The position numbers and the translations under genes are program-made. Shown here piece after piece: positions 1-7,987 of a DNA stretch of 37,210 nt (within the stretch, counting starts at the first letter, position 1; each line of letters begins with the position of its first letter). The stretch comes from Bacteroidales bacterium (lineage in GTDB: Bacteria > Bacteroidota > Bacteroidia > Bacteroidales > UBA4181). The notes under the pieces were generated by a model, which searched no databases, was not told the DNA's origin, and worked only from the letters and a program-made list of their open reading frames with translations. The stretch spans positions 1 through 37,210 of the forward strand of contig JAISCQ010000089.1 in NCBI GenBank assembly GCA_031265445.1. Direction: 5' to 3'.

Positions 1-254
1 TGTTCGCCCCTGCCCGTGATGCAGTAAAGATCGAAAATGGCCCTGCGATCGATCGCCAGACGGCCCTGATGTTCGGGATTGGCGTAGCGCAAATCCCTGA
101 TGCCGCCTTCGATGGACAGTACCGACTCCAGGAAGTCGATCAGCAAATCCCTGTTGGCTTCCGTACCAAAGATACGTTTGAAGCCAAAATCGGTCAGCGG
201 GTTGATATACTTTTCCGCCTGCGGTTCATTTGCCGGTACTGTTCTTTTTGTCAT
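1..254 (-). CDS. Rpn family / PD-(D/E)XK transposase-type nuclease, N-terminal part only
   Basis: Only the first 84 codons lie in the window. The gene starts at the ATG whose A is at 254 and runs leftward off the edge. Residues 16-30 read YINPLTDFGFKRIFG, the hallmark opening of the PDDEXK_2 (Rpn, recombination-promoting nuclease / putative transposase) family. Residues 71-77 (RAIFDLY) would carry the first catalytic Asp, D75. Family members are about 300 residues and are DNA endonucleases linked to recombination or mobile-element biology. The -7 element at 287-294 supports this start. The catalytic E-x-K part lies outside the window, so activity cannot be judged. Family assignment is fairly sure; the biological role is not. 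Confidence 0.82.
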   Translation of the reverse strand, partial: MTKRTVPANEPQAEKYINPLTDFGFKRIFGTEANRDLLIDFLESVLSIEGGIRDLRYANPEHQGRLAIDRRAIFDLYCITGRGE

Positions 255-666
255 CGGATCGGTTGCCAAAATATCAAAACGTACTGCAAAAATAATAATT
301 ATTTATTACATCAACCGAATTTCATTTGAACTTTATGCAAAAAAATCATCGAAAGCAACAGCATATCATCTTATTACAACCATATTTTTCAACGGACAAT
401 GCACATCACCGCAGGCAATTGCAAATTGCCTTGTGTTTCGAGCGGCATTACAAATGCCGCTCAACGGGGCGCCGCTCCCAACATCGGTGCGAAACGCCGA
501 CCTGACAGGGTCGACAGACCTGTCAGGGTCAATAAGAATAAAAAATAAAGAACAAAAAAAATAAAGAATAAGTAACAACCCATCATTTTTTTAAACATCA
601 ATATCATATCCATAAAAATATGGAGATTTGCCGGGTAATCCCGATGTTTGGATACTGTGTTTTTCA
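255..666. other. 412-bp intergenic region with two strong hairpins, no gene seen
   Basis: This gap lies between the 3' end of the TonB receptor and the start of the Rpn-type gene, both on the minus strand. It holds the Rpn promoter (287-334). It also holds a perfect 10-bp-arm hairpin at 440-462 (GAGCGGCATT, loop aca) and a second inverted repeat at 501-527 (CCTGACAGG and CCTGTCAGG around a 9-base spacer). The hairpins sit where a terminator for the TonB receptor transcript would be expected, but no strong T-run follows on the minus strand. Positions 535-600 are A-rich. Confidence 0.6.
287..334 (-). promoter_or_regulatory. Promoter of the Rpn-type gene, with a 26-bp block shared with the nagB promoter
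   Basis: Read on the minus strand, 294-287 is TATTTTTG, an exact TAnnTTTG Bacteroidota -7 element, 33 bp before the ATG. Positions 334-309 form a 26-bp block identical to 16317-16342 upstream of nagB. The gap to the -7 element is 14 bp in both places. The block includes GGTTGATG, the probable -33 region. Confidence 0.6.
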
Positions 667-3048
667 TCAAAACTCCACCTTGTAATAAAAATTCGGTATG
701 ACGACGGCGGATCTGTACATCACCGGTTCGCTGTTTCGATAATCGTAATAGTATCCGCCAAACTCCCGATAACCGTTGACGTTGACGAATTTCAGCGCTA
801 TTTCGTGAGCCAGCGCTTTTTTGTGTATCTTGCAGCTCACCGTGAAATGGCTGATCAACGCTACGGGCAACTGCGCCTCGTACGCCCGCGAATGGTCGTA
901 AACGACAGCCTGCGCCGCTTTCGATGCCGCCTCGTCCACGGGAATATAGCGGTCGCCGCCCTGAAACGAACAGCGAAGATTGACGCCCAGAATGTTCTGC
1001 CCGTGCTTGCCCAGCTTCCATTCCTTTCCGCCGAGGGCGTTGACGAGGAAATTGCGGTTCAGGCGGGTATCGCGCCATACGCCGTCGCCGCCACGGTAGC
1101 GCGATTCAAACAGCGACGCCGTCAGCAGGTAATAATATCCGTTGTGCAGATAGCGTTCGAGCGTAAAGTCGATGCCGTAGTTTTTGCCTGCGCCGTCGTT
1201 GACCAGCGGGAAGAGGACATAAAAACTCTGGTAGTTAATCAGGGACAGAAGGCTGTCCTTCGCCACGGGAACACGGTAAAGATACTGGTAATAAGGCTCT
1301 ATTTTCAGGTGCATGTTTTCGGATACCGACCAGTCGTACGACAGTACAAGATGGTGCGCTTTGGCAAAATCCAGATTTTTATTGACAAGCCTGTCGCCTG
1401 TTTGCGGCGTTTCCACAAAGTAATAGTCCAGACTTTCCCGCCGGCTGTGCAGTCCGTAAGCGACGCCGAACGAGTGCCGGGGCGCTGCCTGCCATTTGAC
1501 GCCTGCCCGCGGCTCGACCGACCACTGTCCGTTGAGCGCAAAGTACAGGGCATGGATCCCGGCATTGACCGTCACCTTTTCGGCAAGCCGCAGGGACGAC
1601 TGGCTGTAGGCGGACAGCATCGCCGAATGTCCGCCTTTTTTGGCGAAATTGACCATTGCCTGCGGCGGATATTCGTTCCCGTCGCGGACGGCGCTGTAGT
1701 CCACGTCGTAGAACAGTCCCGTGACGTTGATTCCCGTGCGGTTGAGATGTGCGGCGCTGAACTTCCTGTTCAGGCAGGCGTCGAAAATCACGTTCGTATT
1801 GGCGCCCCGCATGTCGTAAATGCGGAACGTCGACCGGTCTGTGTAAATCTCTTCCAGCACAAGCTGATTGCGTGTATAGCTCGTTGCCAGCGAACTTTTG
1901 AGATACGTACTGTTGTCGATGAAGATTTTATGACCGATGCCGCCCACCGCTTTGGTTTGCCTGAAATCGCCCATTCCCTCGAACTTGCCGTTGATCCACT
2001 CCGCCGTATCTTTCGGGACGGGTTGCAGGAAATGGTCGATGATGCCGATCCCCCACACCGAGAATGTCCCTGCCCGCCGCGTGGGAAAATTGAGCTTGAA
2101 CGAAAGATCCTGATAGCGCATTCCCGCCGCATTGCCCAGCAAGTCGGGGAAAAGGCCGTCGGCAAGCGCCATCGACGAATAGCGGTAGTTGAACAGGTAG
2201 GAGGCCTGCCCGCCCCTGCGGAAAGGCCCTTCCGAAGCAGCCTCGACACCCGCTACGCCGATCTGCGCCGCATGTTCATGCTTTTGACTGTTTCCGCTGC
2301 GCAACTGCATGTCGAAGACGCCCGACAGCGCATTGCCGTATTCGGCGGGAAAGGCGCCGGTGAAAAAGTCGGAATTGCCCAGTACCTGCGAACTCAATGC
2401 GGTGAGTATTCCTCCGCCCACGCCCGTGAGGTCGGTGAAATGCGTGGGATTGGGGACTTCCACGCCCTCCATCCGCCATTGCAGAAACTGGGGCGAGTTG
2501 CCGCGAATGGCGATGCCGTTGCTGTTCATGCTTCCCGCCACGCCGGCAAAGGCGGACACCAGACGCGCGGGGTCGTCGTAACCTCCGGCATAGCGGCTTG
2601 CTTCCTCCACGCTCAGCATGCGCGCGCTGGCGGTTGCCATCCGGTTCAGCGGCGCTTCCTTGTTGACGCTGGGACGGACGACGACTTCGCCCAGTTCGTT
2701 GACCTGCTCCTTCAACGGGATTTCGAGAAAGGTCTCTTTCGCCGACGAAACCGCGATCTCCTTGAAAACGGCAGGTTCATAACCGATAAACGACGCCTGA
2801 ACGGCATAGCGCCCTATCGGGAGACGGTCCAGACGGAAATTCCCCCGGTCGTCGGCGGCCGTTCCGATGACAGGGTTCGAATCAAGGATGACAAGCGTGA
2901 CGCCCGGGAGTATTTGTCCCGAAGCGGCGTCGGTAACGGTTCCGCGTATCACGCCGGTCGCAGGCGCGGTTTCCTGCGCCGGAAGGCCAGCCATGCTTTG
3001 TGCCGCCAGGATGAAGGCGATCAGGCTATTTTTTACATGAAACTTCAT
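667..3048 (-). CDS. TonB-dependent outer-membrane receptor with N-terminal carboxypeptidase-regulatory-like domain
   Basis: A 793-residue protein. Residues 1-25 are a signal peptide ending near LPAQ. Residues 33-112 form a carboxypeptidase-D-regulatory-like beta-sandwich (GVIRGTVTDAASGQILPGV, then a SFIGYEP motif). A plug domain covers roughly 130-255 (IAIRGNSPQFLQWRMEG at 179-195, EYGNALSG at 236-243). The rest is a beta-barrel ending in a terminal Phe (YYKVEF), as expected for BAM insertion. It imports an unidentified ligand across the outer membrane using TonB energy. No SusD partner is adjacent, so it is not a standard SusCD pair. The annotated start gives a good signal peptide. Ligand specificity cannot be read from the sequence. 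Confidence 0.9.
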   Translation of the reverse strand: MKFHVKNSLIAFILAAQSMAGLPAQETAPATGVIRGTVTDAASGQILPGVTLVILDSNPVIGTAADDRGNFRLDRLPIGRYAVQASFIGYEPAVFKEIAVSSAKETFLEIPLKEQVNELGEVVVRPSVNKEAPLNRMATASARMLSVEEASRYAGGYDDPARLVSAFAGVAGSMNSNGIAIRGNSPQFLQWRMEGVEVPNPTHFTDLTGVGGGILTALSSQVLGNSDFFTGAFPAEYGNALSGVFDMQLRSGNSQKHEHAAQIGVAGVEAASEGPFRRGGQASYLFNYRYSSMALADGLFPDLLGNAAGMRYQDLSFKLNFPTRRAGTFSVWGIGIIDHFLQPVPKDTAEWINGKFEGMGDFRQTKAVGGIGHKIFIDNSTYLKSSLATSYTRNQLVLEEIYTDRSTFRIYDMRGANTNVIFDACLNRKFSAAHLNRTGINVTGLFYDVDYSAVRDGNEYPPQAMVNFAKKGGHSAMLSAYSQSSLRLAEKVTVNAGIHALYFALNGQWSVEPRAGVKWQAAPRHSFGVAYGLHSRRESLDYYFVETPQTGDRLVNKNLDFAKAHHLVLSYDWSVSENMHLKIEPYYQYLYRVPVAKDSLLSLINYQSFYVLFPLVNDGAGKNYGIDFTLERYLHNGYYYLLTASLFESRYRGGDGVWRDTRLNRNFLVNALGGKEWKLGKHGQNILGVNLRCSFQGGDRYIPVDEAASKAAQAVVYDHSRAYEAQLPVALISHFTVSCKIHKKALAHEIALKFVNVNGYREFGGYYYDYRNSEPVMYRSAVVIPNFYYKVEF

Positions 3049-3166
3049 GGGTTGAATGTTTTTTTAATGGTTATTTTCATGAAGTATGATGCTGTTTTTC
3101 GAAATGGTGGCAGCCGAAGGTGTAAAAAAATATCGAAAAATCTCTTTCTATCTTCGTAACCGCATG

Positions 3167-3233
3167 CAAGCGAAGCGCAGCTTGCGGAAGACGCGTCTCT
3201 CCTCCACTCCTCTCCGCAGGTCGCGACCTGCGG
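3167..3233. repeat. Inverted repeats upstream of the TonB receptor
   Basis: A perfect 20-bp palindrome (CCGCAGGTCGCGACCTGCGG) lies at 3214-3233. GCAAGC and GCTTGC pair around 3167-3186. Both lie in the divergent gap between the TonB receptor and fabH, just before the 42-bp array. They could be an operator or a transcript hairpin; the function is unknown. Confidence 0.55.
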
Positions 3234-3264
3234 TTATGAAAATCCGGCTTTTCAAGCCGCGTCA

Positions 3265-3500
3265 CCAGTCATTTATTGTGTACATTTTTTGACCATTCAC
3301 GTTGTGACGGTCATATACTGCGTACATTCTTCGACCATTCACGTGTTATTAGTCATATATCGCGTACATTCTTCGACCATTCACGTGCCATTGGTCATAT
3401 ACTGTGTACATTCTTCGACCATTGACGTGCCACCGGTCATATACTGCGTACGTTCTTCGACCATTGACGTGCCATTGGTCAAAAATCGCGTACGTTTTAC
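3265..3500. repeat. 42-bp tandem repeat array, about 5.6 copies
   Basis: Five full units begin with GACCATT at 3291, 3333, 3375, 3417 and 3459, exactly 42 bp apart, after a degenerate partial unit at 3265-3290. Each unit contains GACCATT(C/G)ACGTG then a (A/G)GTCATATA-like half then GTAC(A/G)TTC. Within a unit GACCA and TGGTC can pair around the ACGTG core. 42 bp is about four DNA helical turns. Open frames run through the array on both strands only because 42 is a multiple of three. Copy 2 carries a stop on the minus strand, so I treat the array as non-coding. Confidence 0.92.
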
Positions 3501-3508
3501 CGCTGTCA

Positions 3509-3522
3509 GGGGTCTTGACCCC
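3509..3522. other. GGGGTC/GACCCC hairpin at the end of the 42-bp array
   Basis: A 14-bp perfect palindromic hairpin (GGGGTC TT GACCCC) directly follows the last array unit. No clear T-run follows on either strand. It could end or insulate transcription, or be part of the repeat structure. Confidence 0.4.
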
Positions 3523-3646
3523 AGTTTGAAATAAAAAGCAAAGAGCAGATATGCCCCATATTCCGAAAAAATAAATCCGCCATACATGCCGTTTGGTATA
3601 AAATTTGAAGTCATTTTTCCTCACATTGTTGAAACCATGTGATGTT

Positions 3647-3678
3647 CTTGTGAAGTTGCATGTTTTTTACGAAATTTG
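3647..3678 (+). promoter_or_regulatory. Candidate fabH promoter
   Basis: CTTG at 3647-3650 is followed after 20 bp by GAAATTTG at 3671-3678. This fits the Bacteroidota TTTG-N19-21-TAnnTTTG pattern with mismatches. It predicts transcription from about 3684, downstream of a possible ATG at 3660. That supports the internal start at 3735. Confidence 0.4.
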
Positions 3679-3734
3679 CACAGTTTTTATCAGGAAAAAG
3701 ATTCAAGATTCAAGTAACCAGCAATATCAATCCA

Positions 3735-4679
3735 ATGTTCATCAATTCAACGGGATATTTTATCCCAGAAAGAAGGATTTCTAATGACTATTTTTTAAAG
3801 GTAAACGGGTTAACCAGCGACTGGATCTACCAAAGGACAGGGATTTTGTCGCGTTCGAAAGCTACAGAAGAGGAGACCATGAACGTGATGTGCAGCAAGG
3901 CCGTTCATCATGCTATTCAGGGACTTCCGTACGACATCAGGGAAGTTGATCTGGTTATTTTTGCTTCCTACACGCCTTCGGATACCGTAGGCACTACTGC
4001 ACATGTGATACAAAGGGAATTTCGGATCGAAAAGGCACGGGCTTTTTATCTTTCCTCGGCATGTTCTTCGGCCATTAATGCCATGGAAATCATCGATTCG
4101 TTTTTTGCCACGGGAAAGGCGACCAGGGCATTATTGATTTCGGCTGACCGCAATTCCACTTATTCCAACGAAACCGATCCCAAGTCGGGACACCTGTGGG
4201 GCGATGCCGCTGCGGCTTTCTTTTTCTCGAATGACCGGCATTTCGACAGGGAAGCCGAAGTGATCGACATCGAAACGCAAGGGCTTGGCCATGTGGGTTA
4301 CGGCCCCAGCGGCGTATTCCTGAGACCGAAAGAAGGCGGGATACTGATGCCGAAGGGTAAAGACGTGTTCATGCAGGCTTGCAACTACATCTCGCAAAAT
4401 ACGAAGGAAATCGTTGAACGGAACAGGATATCGCTGCCTGACCTGACGTGGTTCATCGGTCATCAGGCCAACATGCGGATATTGAATTATGTGGTGAAGG
4501 AATTGGGCATATCCGAGGAAAAATCGCTGAGTAACATCAGCGAATTGGGCAATACCGGTTCGGTGAGCGCCCTGCTGGTTTTTGCCCAAAATACCGGAAA
4601 GTTCCAAAAAGGCGATTCGGTGTGCCTTTCTGTTTTCGGGGGCGGCTATTCGTCCGGTTCCTGTCTGATCAGGTGTTAG
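3735..4679 (+). CDS. 3-oxoacyl-ACP synthase III family protein (FabH-like)
   Basis: A 314-residue KAS III-type condensing enzyme that joins an acyl-CoA or acyl donor to malonyl-ACP. The Cys-His-Asn triad is visible: C110 in LSSACSSA, H243 in IGHQANMRIL and N273 in LGNTGSVSALL. The C-terminal glycine-rich FGGGYSSGS is also typical. I chose the ATG at 3735 because the resulting length matches FabH (about 315-330) and the sequence opens in the usual way (MFINSTGYFIPERR). An in-frame ATG at 3660 would add 25 unconvincing residues and lies upstream of the candidate promoter's start point. No acyl carrier protein or other fatty-acid gene is adjacent. It may therefore serve a specialised lipid or secondary-metabolite role rather than housekeeping initiation (inference). 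Confidence 0.88.
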   Translation: MFINSTGYFIPERRISNDYFLKVNGLTSDWIYQRTGILSRSKATEEETMNVMCSKAVHHAIQGLPYDIREVDLVIFASYTPSDTVGTTAHVIQREFRIEKARAFYLSSACSSAINAMEIIDSFFATGKATRALLISADRNSTYSNETDPKSGHLWGDAAAAFFFSNDRHFDREAEVIDIETQGLGHVGYGPSGVFLRPKEGGILMPKGKDVFMQACNYISQNTKEIVERNRISLPDLTWFIGHQANMRILNYVVKELGISEEKSLSNISELGNTGSVSALLVFAQNTGKFQKGDSVCLSVFGGGYSSGSCLIRC

Positions 4680-4804
4680 GAGGCTGTCTCAAAAGTGTTT
4701 TAGCACACAGATAACACAGATTGAACGGATCAGCACAGATTTTATTATTGATCTGCGAAAATCTGTCTCATCTGTGTCATCTGCGTGCTTCCTGAGGCAG
4801 CCTC
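4680..4804. repeat. 125-bp imperfect palindromic element between convergent genes (CACAGAT-type)
   Basis: Outer arms GAGGCTGTCTCA (4680-4691) and TGAGGCAGCCTC (4793-4804) pair with one G-U. Inside, AGCACACAGATAACACAGAT on the left pairs with its near-complement (ATCTGTGTCATCTGCGTGCT) on the right. The whole 4680-4804 stretch can fold into one long hairpin. It fills the gap between the fabH stop and the end of porP, so it could serve as a two-way terminator. The words ACACAGAT and ATCTGTGT are reiterated, as in dispersed palindromic repeats seen in Bacteroidota genomes. Confidence 0.8.
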
Positions 4805-4812
4805 ATCGCGTC

Positions 4813-5844
4813 TTATCTTCTTCCGGACTGTCCGCTGTTTTGGAATTCGTATCTCCGCTTGTAGCGGAAGAACCGTTCGCTCTGCCCGAAGGTGATGCTC
4901 AGCATCAATTCGTGCGAGCCGTATGAATATTTGCGGATACTGCTCAGCGTGTAGTCGAAAGCATATCCGAAATAGTACTGTTTATAGCGCGCGCCGAATA
5001 TGAGGCTTGTTCCGCCTGCCGCGCCGCCGCCGCCCGAACGGTAGGAAATGCCGCCCCAGAACTGATCGTAGTAATAGCCCATGATATTGAGGTCGATCTG
5101 GCCGACGCCATGTTCGTTAAACTTGATCTGTGCGCCGGGAACAATGCTCCATTCCCTGTTCACCTCGAACACATAACCTCCCAGCATCAGGTACTGGCGC
5201 TCGATCCTGTAATCGGAACTGTTGCGGCCGCCGAAGGAGAGGAACGACTGGAAGAGGTTGGAGGCCGAAAACCCGGCGTAATAATCCTTGGTGGTATAAT
5301 GCAGGCCGAACGACGCATCGGGAATGAACGAGCTGAGTTTATTGCCATCGATATAAATATCGTGTCCCAGCTCGGTATCGACCTTATCGCGGTCGATATA
5401 CAGCTGGAACAGGCTGGCTGTCAACCCGAACGACAACTGTCCGTAACGGTCTTCCAGGTGGTATGCATAGGTAAACTGTCCCCCTGTAGTACGTATCGGG
5501 CCGCGCATATCGTTGAACAGCGCCACGCCCAGGCCTACGTTTTCGGGGTTGAATCCACCGCCGTAGCGGCGGGTACGGTTTCCGAAAAGGCCTTCGCGCG
5601 GCAGCCTCATCTGTCCCGTCAGGGTCTGGTTCGACGGAGCGGCCGAAAAGCCGCTCCACTGGTCTTTGATGGTCAGGCCAACCGAAGTATAGCCGTCGGC
5701 GCCGCAAGCGGCTGGATTCAGCAGGAACCGGCTGAAGAGATACTGCGTGAACGGCTGCGACTGCTGGCCGCTGACCCCTGTGCACGACCCTATCAGCGCT
5801 ACGGCAATACAAACAGTGATGATGGATGTCTTCTTGAAGATCAT
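4813..5844 (-). CDS. PorP/SprF family type IX secretion system membrane protein
   Basis: A 343-residue outer-membrane beta-barrel-type protein. Residues 1-26 are a signal peptide (hydrophobic ITVCIAVALIGSC). Residues 27-50 (QQSQPFTQYLFSRFLLNPAAC) match the family opening QDPQFSQYMFNPLLINPAYAG. The rest is rich in Gly/Tyr/Phe beta-strand pattern, ending with strands around ELMLSITFGQSERFF. PorP/SprF paralogs are T9SS components, and individual copies often pair with one secreted CTD protein and help it reach the surface. The immediate upstream neighbour, 8 bp away, is such a CTD protein. The start at 5844 gives the signal peptide; upstream in-frame codons to 6075 overlap the neighbour and look non-coding. 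It ends the five-gene minus-strand cluster. Confidence 0.9.
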   Translation of the reverse strand: MIFKKTSIITVCIAVALIGSCTGVSGQQSQPFTQYLFSRFLLNPAACGADGYTSVGLTIKDQWSGFSAAPSNQTLTGQMRLPREGLFGNRTRRYGGGFNPENVGLGVALFNDMRGPIRTTGGQFTYAYHLEDRYGQLSFGLTASLFQLYIDRDKVDTELGHDIYIDGNKLSSFIPDASFGLHYTTKDYYAGFSASNLFQSFLSFGGRNSSDYRIERQYLMLGGYVFEVNREWSIVPGAQIKFNEHGVGQIDLNIMGYYYDQFWGGISYRSGGGGAAGGTSLIFGARYKQYYFGYAFDYTLSSIRKYSYGSHELMLSITFGQSERFFRYKRRYEFQNSGQSGRR

Positions 5845-5852
5845 GACAATGG

Positions 5853-6917
5853 TTACCTGATAATGGTGATGGTTCCGTGGAGCGGCTTCTTGGCGACGCC
5901 GTCGTTCAGATGAATGATATAATAATAGGTCTCCATCGGCAGGTAATGACCCCTGGCATCGCGGCCATTCCACGGGGTGGCATATCCCCTGGCGGAGGTG
6001 AATACCTTGCGGCCCCAGCGGTCGAACACTTCTACGGTGCAGTCGGGATAATCCCTGAGCGCCGAAATGTTCCATTCGTCGTTTTCGCCGTCGCTGTTAG
6101 GCGTGAATGTATTGGGTATCTTCAGCGGTTCGGGGACAGGCTCCGGCCGGCAGGCCAGCACGATGACCGTGTCGCTTGCCGAGCAGCCGTTGAAATCCGC
6201 CGTTACCCAGTATTTCCCGTCCTGATCCTGATCGTGGATATCCACGTCGATAAATTTGGCCGATACGCCGCTTTCGCCCGTCGACCATGTATAGACGGTT
6301 TCGCTGGAATTGCCGCTGATCCCCAGTGCATAGAGCCTGAAGCCGGGCGTGCAGATCATCGTGTCGGCTCCGAGACGCACCTGGGGCATCGGGCTTTGGA
6401 TCACCTCGATGGTACTGCTCAGGTGACATTCGTTCTGGTCGATGGTTCTGATCGTGTATCTTCCGGGTTTACTGATGTAGTTGGTATTGATGTCCACATT
6501 TACCTTGTCGTCCCATTCGTACGATTTGAATTGGGACCTGTTAAAGTCGACGTAAACACCGTCTCCGCCGCACATGCTGTATGTCGGCTGTGAAAATACG
6601 GCGGAATCGCCCACCACTTCCACGGTCAGGTATGCCCAGTTGCCTACGCACCCGTGTACCGACGTCTCGCGTACGCCCAGCTGAAACTCACCCTTGACCT
6701 GCCCCCACTGTATCGCAATGATGGAGTCATTGTACTGTTTGAACAGTTCTCCGCCAACCGGAGGAACTTCATATTCATACGTCGATCCGGTTTCTTTGGA
6801 GGTTGCTTTGAAAATCTCCTGGGAACCCATACACACTTTGGTGTCCTGGGCGGAGGCGGGCAAGGCAAAGAAAAACAGTGCGGTCAACAGGAATGATATA
6901 TGAAGTTTTCTGGACAA
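5853..6917 (-). CDS. T9SS type B sorting domain (gliding motility-associated CTD) secreted protein
   Basis: A 354-residue exported protein. Residues 1-23 are a signal peptide (LLTALFFFALPASAQ). Residues 24-260 hold repeated beta-sandwich segments with paired Cys and phrases such as GRYTIRTIDQNEC (152-164) and GKYWVTADFNGC (234-245), typical of PKD-like adhesin modules. Residues 266-354 are a CHU_C / gliding-motility C-terminal domain: NTFTPNSDGENDEW (269-282), VEVFDRWGRKVF (295-306), then YYYIIHLNDG. Type B CTDs direct passage through T9SS and retention at or release from the surface. It lies 8 bp upstream of porP, its likely dedicated partner, and downstream of three related exported proteins. 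Confidence 0.92.
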   Translation of the reverse strand: MSRKLHISFLLTALFFFALPASAQDTKVCMGSQEIFKATSKETGSTYEYEVPPVGGELFKQYNDSIIAIQWGQVKGEFQLGVRETSVHGCVGNWAYLTVEVVGDSAVFSQPTYSMCGGDGVYVDFNRSQFKSYEWDDKVNVDINTNYISKPGRYTIRTIDQNECHLSSTIEVIQSPMPQVRLGADTMICTPGFRLYALGISGNSSETVYTWSTGESGVSAKFIDVDIHDQDQDGKYWVTADFNGCSASDTVIVLACRPEPVPEPLKIPNTFTPNSDGENDEWNISALRDYPDCTVEVFDRWGRKVFTSARGYATPWNGRDARGHYLPMETYYYIIHLNDGVAKKPLHGTITIIR

Positions 6918-6990
6918 GGCTGATTCTATTTGATGGTTTGAACAGATGCTTACGAAGCAGACGGTATGATTTTGCGGATTACCCGTTTTA

Positions 6991-7022
6991 CCTGTACAGG
7001 CTTTGGATATGGCCTGTACAGG
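6991..7022. other. CCTGTACAGGC hairpin in the T9SS cluster
   Basis: Perfect 11-bp arms (CCTGTACAGGC, GCCTGTACAGG) surround a 10-base loop. Each arm is itself nearly palindromic. It lies in the 168-bp gap between the third paralog and the CTD protein gene. No T-run follows on the minus strand, so mRNA processing or partial attenuation is more likely than a plain terminator. Confidence 0.6.
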
Positions 7023-7085
7023 GTTGCGGGAATAATAAAAACAAATAACGTTAATTCTGGTTTACAAGTTTACGAACACCGGCTA

Positions 7086-7934
7086 TCAGGGCATATTCTT
7101 AATATGCTGCAGCGGGTTGGTCACCGGAGTCTTATAGATAATCACCTGATAGGGATCGCTCGGAACATCTCCCACTACCGGGGTAAGCGATTTACGCGAA
7201 ATACGGTCGGTAATACCGGTCACTGTAATTTCATATAAACCGGCGCCGTCAGGAAATTCACTTACAGGCAAGTTAATCGACTTGTCGGTAAGAATTAAAT
7301 ATTTATCTGAAGTTTTGTCTGCGGAGCCAGGTTTAGTAGCATCGGCATAATAGTCGATGGTATATGCAATTTCAATTTGATTATAACCGGTCAAAGTGAC
7401 AAGCGGAATAGTGACATCCGAGGTAGAACAGTCAACTTTAGGTTTGGATGCATCCCAGTCAATTTTCGGGCGTTCGACAACTTGTATGCTATTTGTCTCT
7501 TCATTTCCCGCACACAATACATTGGTGCCTAACAGTGAACGCACATTCGTCTTAACGGTGAACAGGGTTCCTGCGGGTACGACTGCGCCGTCCATGACTA
7601 CGCTGATTTCATTCTCGGCATAATAACTACTACCTAAGTCAGTTACACCTGCACCTGCATAGTCTGATATAGGTAGGCTCTCGGAGAACAGCCATTGATA
7701 CTGGAAAGTCAATCCCCCTACCGTGGCTTGGGGATCTACCTTGTAAGGCATGCGGCTACCCACTGTTACGCTGTCAATACTTTCGACTCCAGCTGCATAA
7801 GGCGTGTAGCCCGGTGCATTGGGGAACGCCGAACTCGGCGTTGGTAGTGGCGGCGTTTGCGCTTTTACGCCCACCGATAACAGTGCGCATGCAACTGTTA
7901 AAAATCCGATTTTCAATACATTTTTTGGTTTCAT
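7086..7934 (-). CDS. Exported protein of the T9SS cluster, paralog 3
   Basis: A 282-residue protein with a signal peptide (residues 1-25, ending VGVKAQ). I do not recognise a named family. It shares ordered motifs with the two genes upstream: DSVTVGSRMPY near residue 54, a TFQYQW-like segment, a Cys-containing stretch followed by QVVERPKIDW, and GLYEITVTGITDRISRKS near residues 233-250. It ends HIKNMP, loosely like the tails of its paralogs. The beta-rich, Thr/Ser/Asp-rich composition suggests Ig- or PKD-like folds. There is no CHU_C or type A CTD, so it may pass the outer membrane with help from its neighbours or act in the periplasm. It is the most diverged of the three. Confidence 0.8.
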   Translation of the reverse strand: MKPKNVLKIGFLTVACALLSVGVKAQTPPLPTPSSAFPNAPGYTPYAAGVESIDSVTVGSRMPYKVDPQATVGGLTFQYQWLFSESLPISDYAGAGVTDLGSSYYAENEISVVMDGAVVPAGTLFTVKTNVRSLLGTNVLCAGNEETNSIQVVERPKIDWDASKPKVDCSTSDVTIPLVTLTGYNQIEIAYTIDYYADATKPGSADKTSDKYLILTDKSINLPVSEFPDGAGLYEITVTGITDRISRKSLTPVVGDVPSDPYQVIIYKTPVTNPLQHIKNMP

Positions 7935-7987
7935 CCTGTTTATGATTTTTGATTTTTAATGATTGTTTAAAACTCTTTTCTTTTAAA

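Noticed and set aside
628-3159. Very long plus-strand open frame (843 codons)
   Set aside because: It lies antisense to the TonB-dependent receptor, whose protein has a full domain series. The plus-strand product has no recognisable domain and is a by-product of GC-rich codon usage.
3289-3624. Repeat-containing open frames on both strands through the 42-bp array
   Set aside because: They exist because 42 is divisible by three. Copy 2 contains a minus-strand stop, and there is no signal, promoter or family resemblance.
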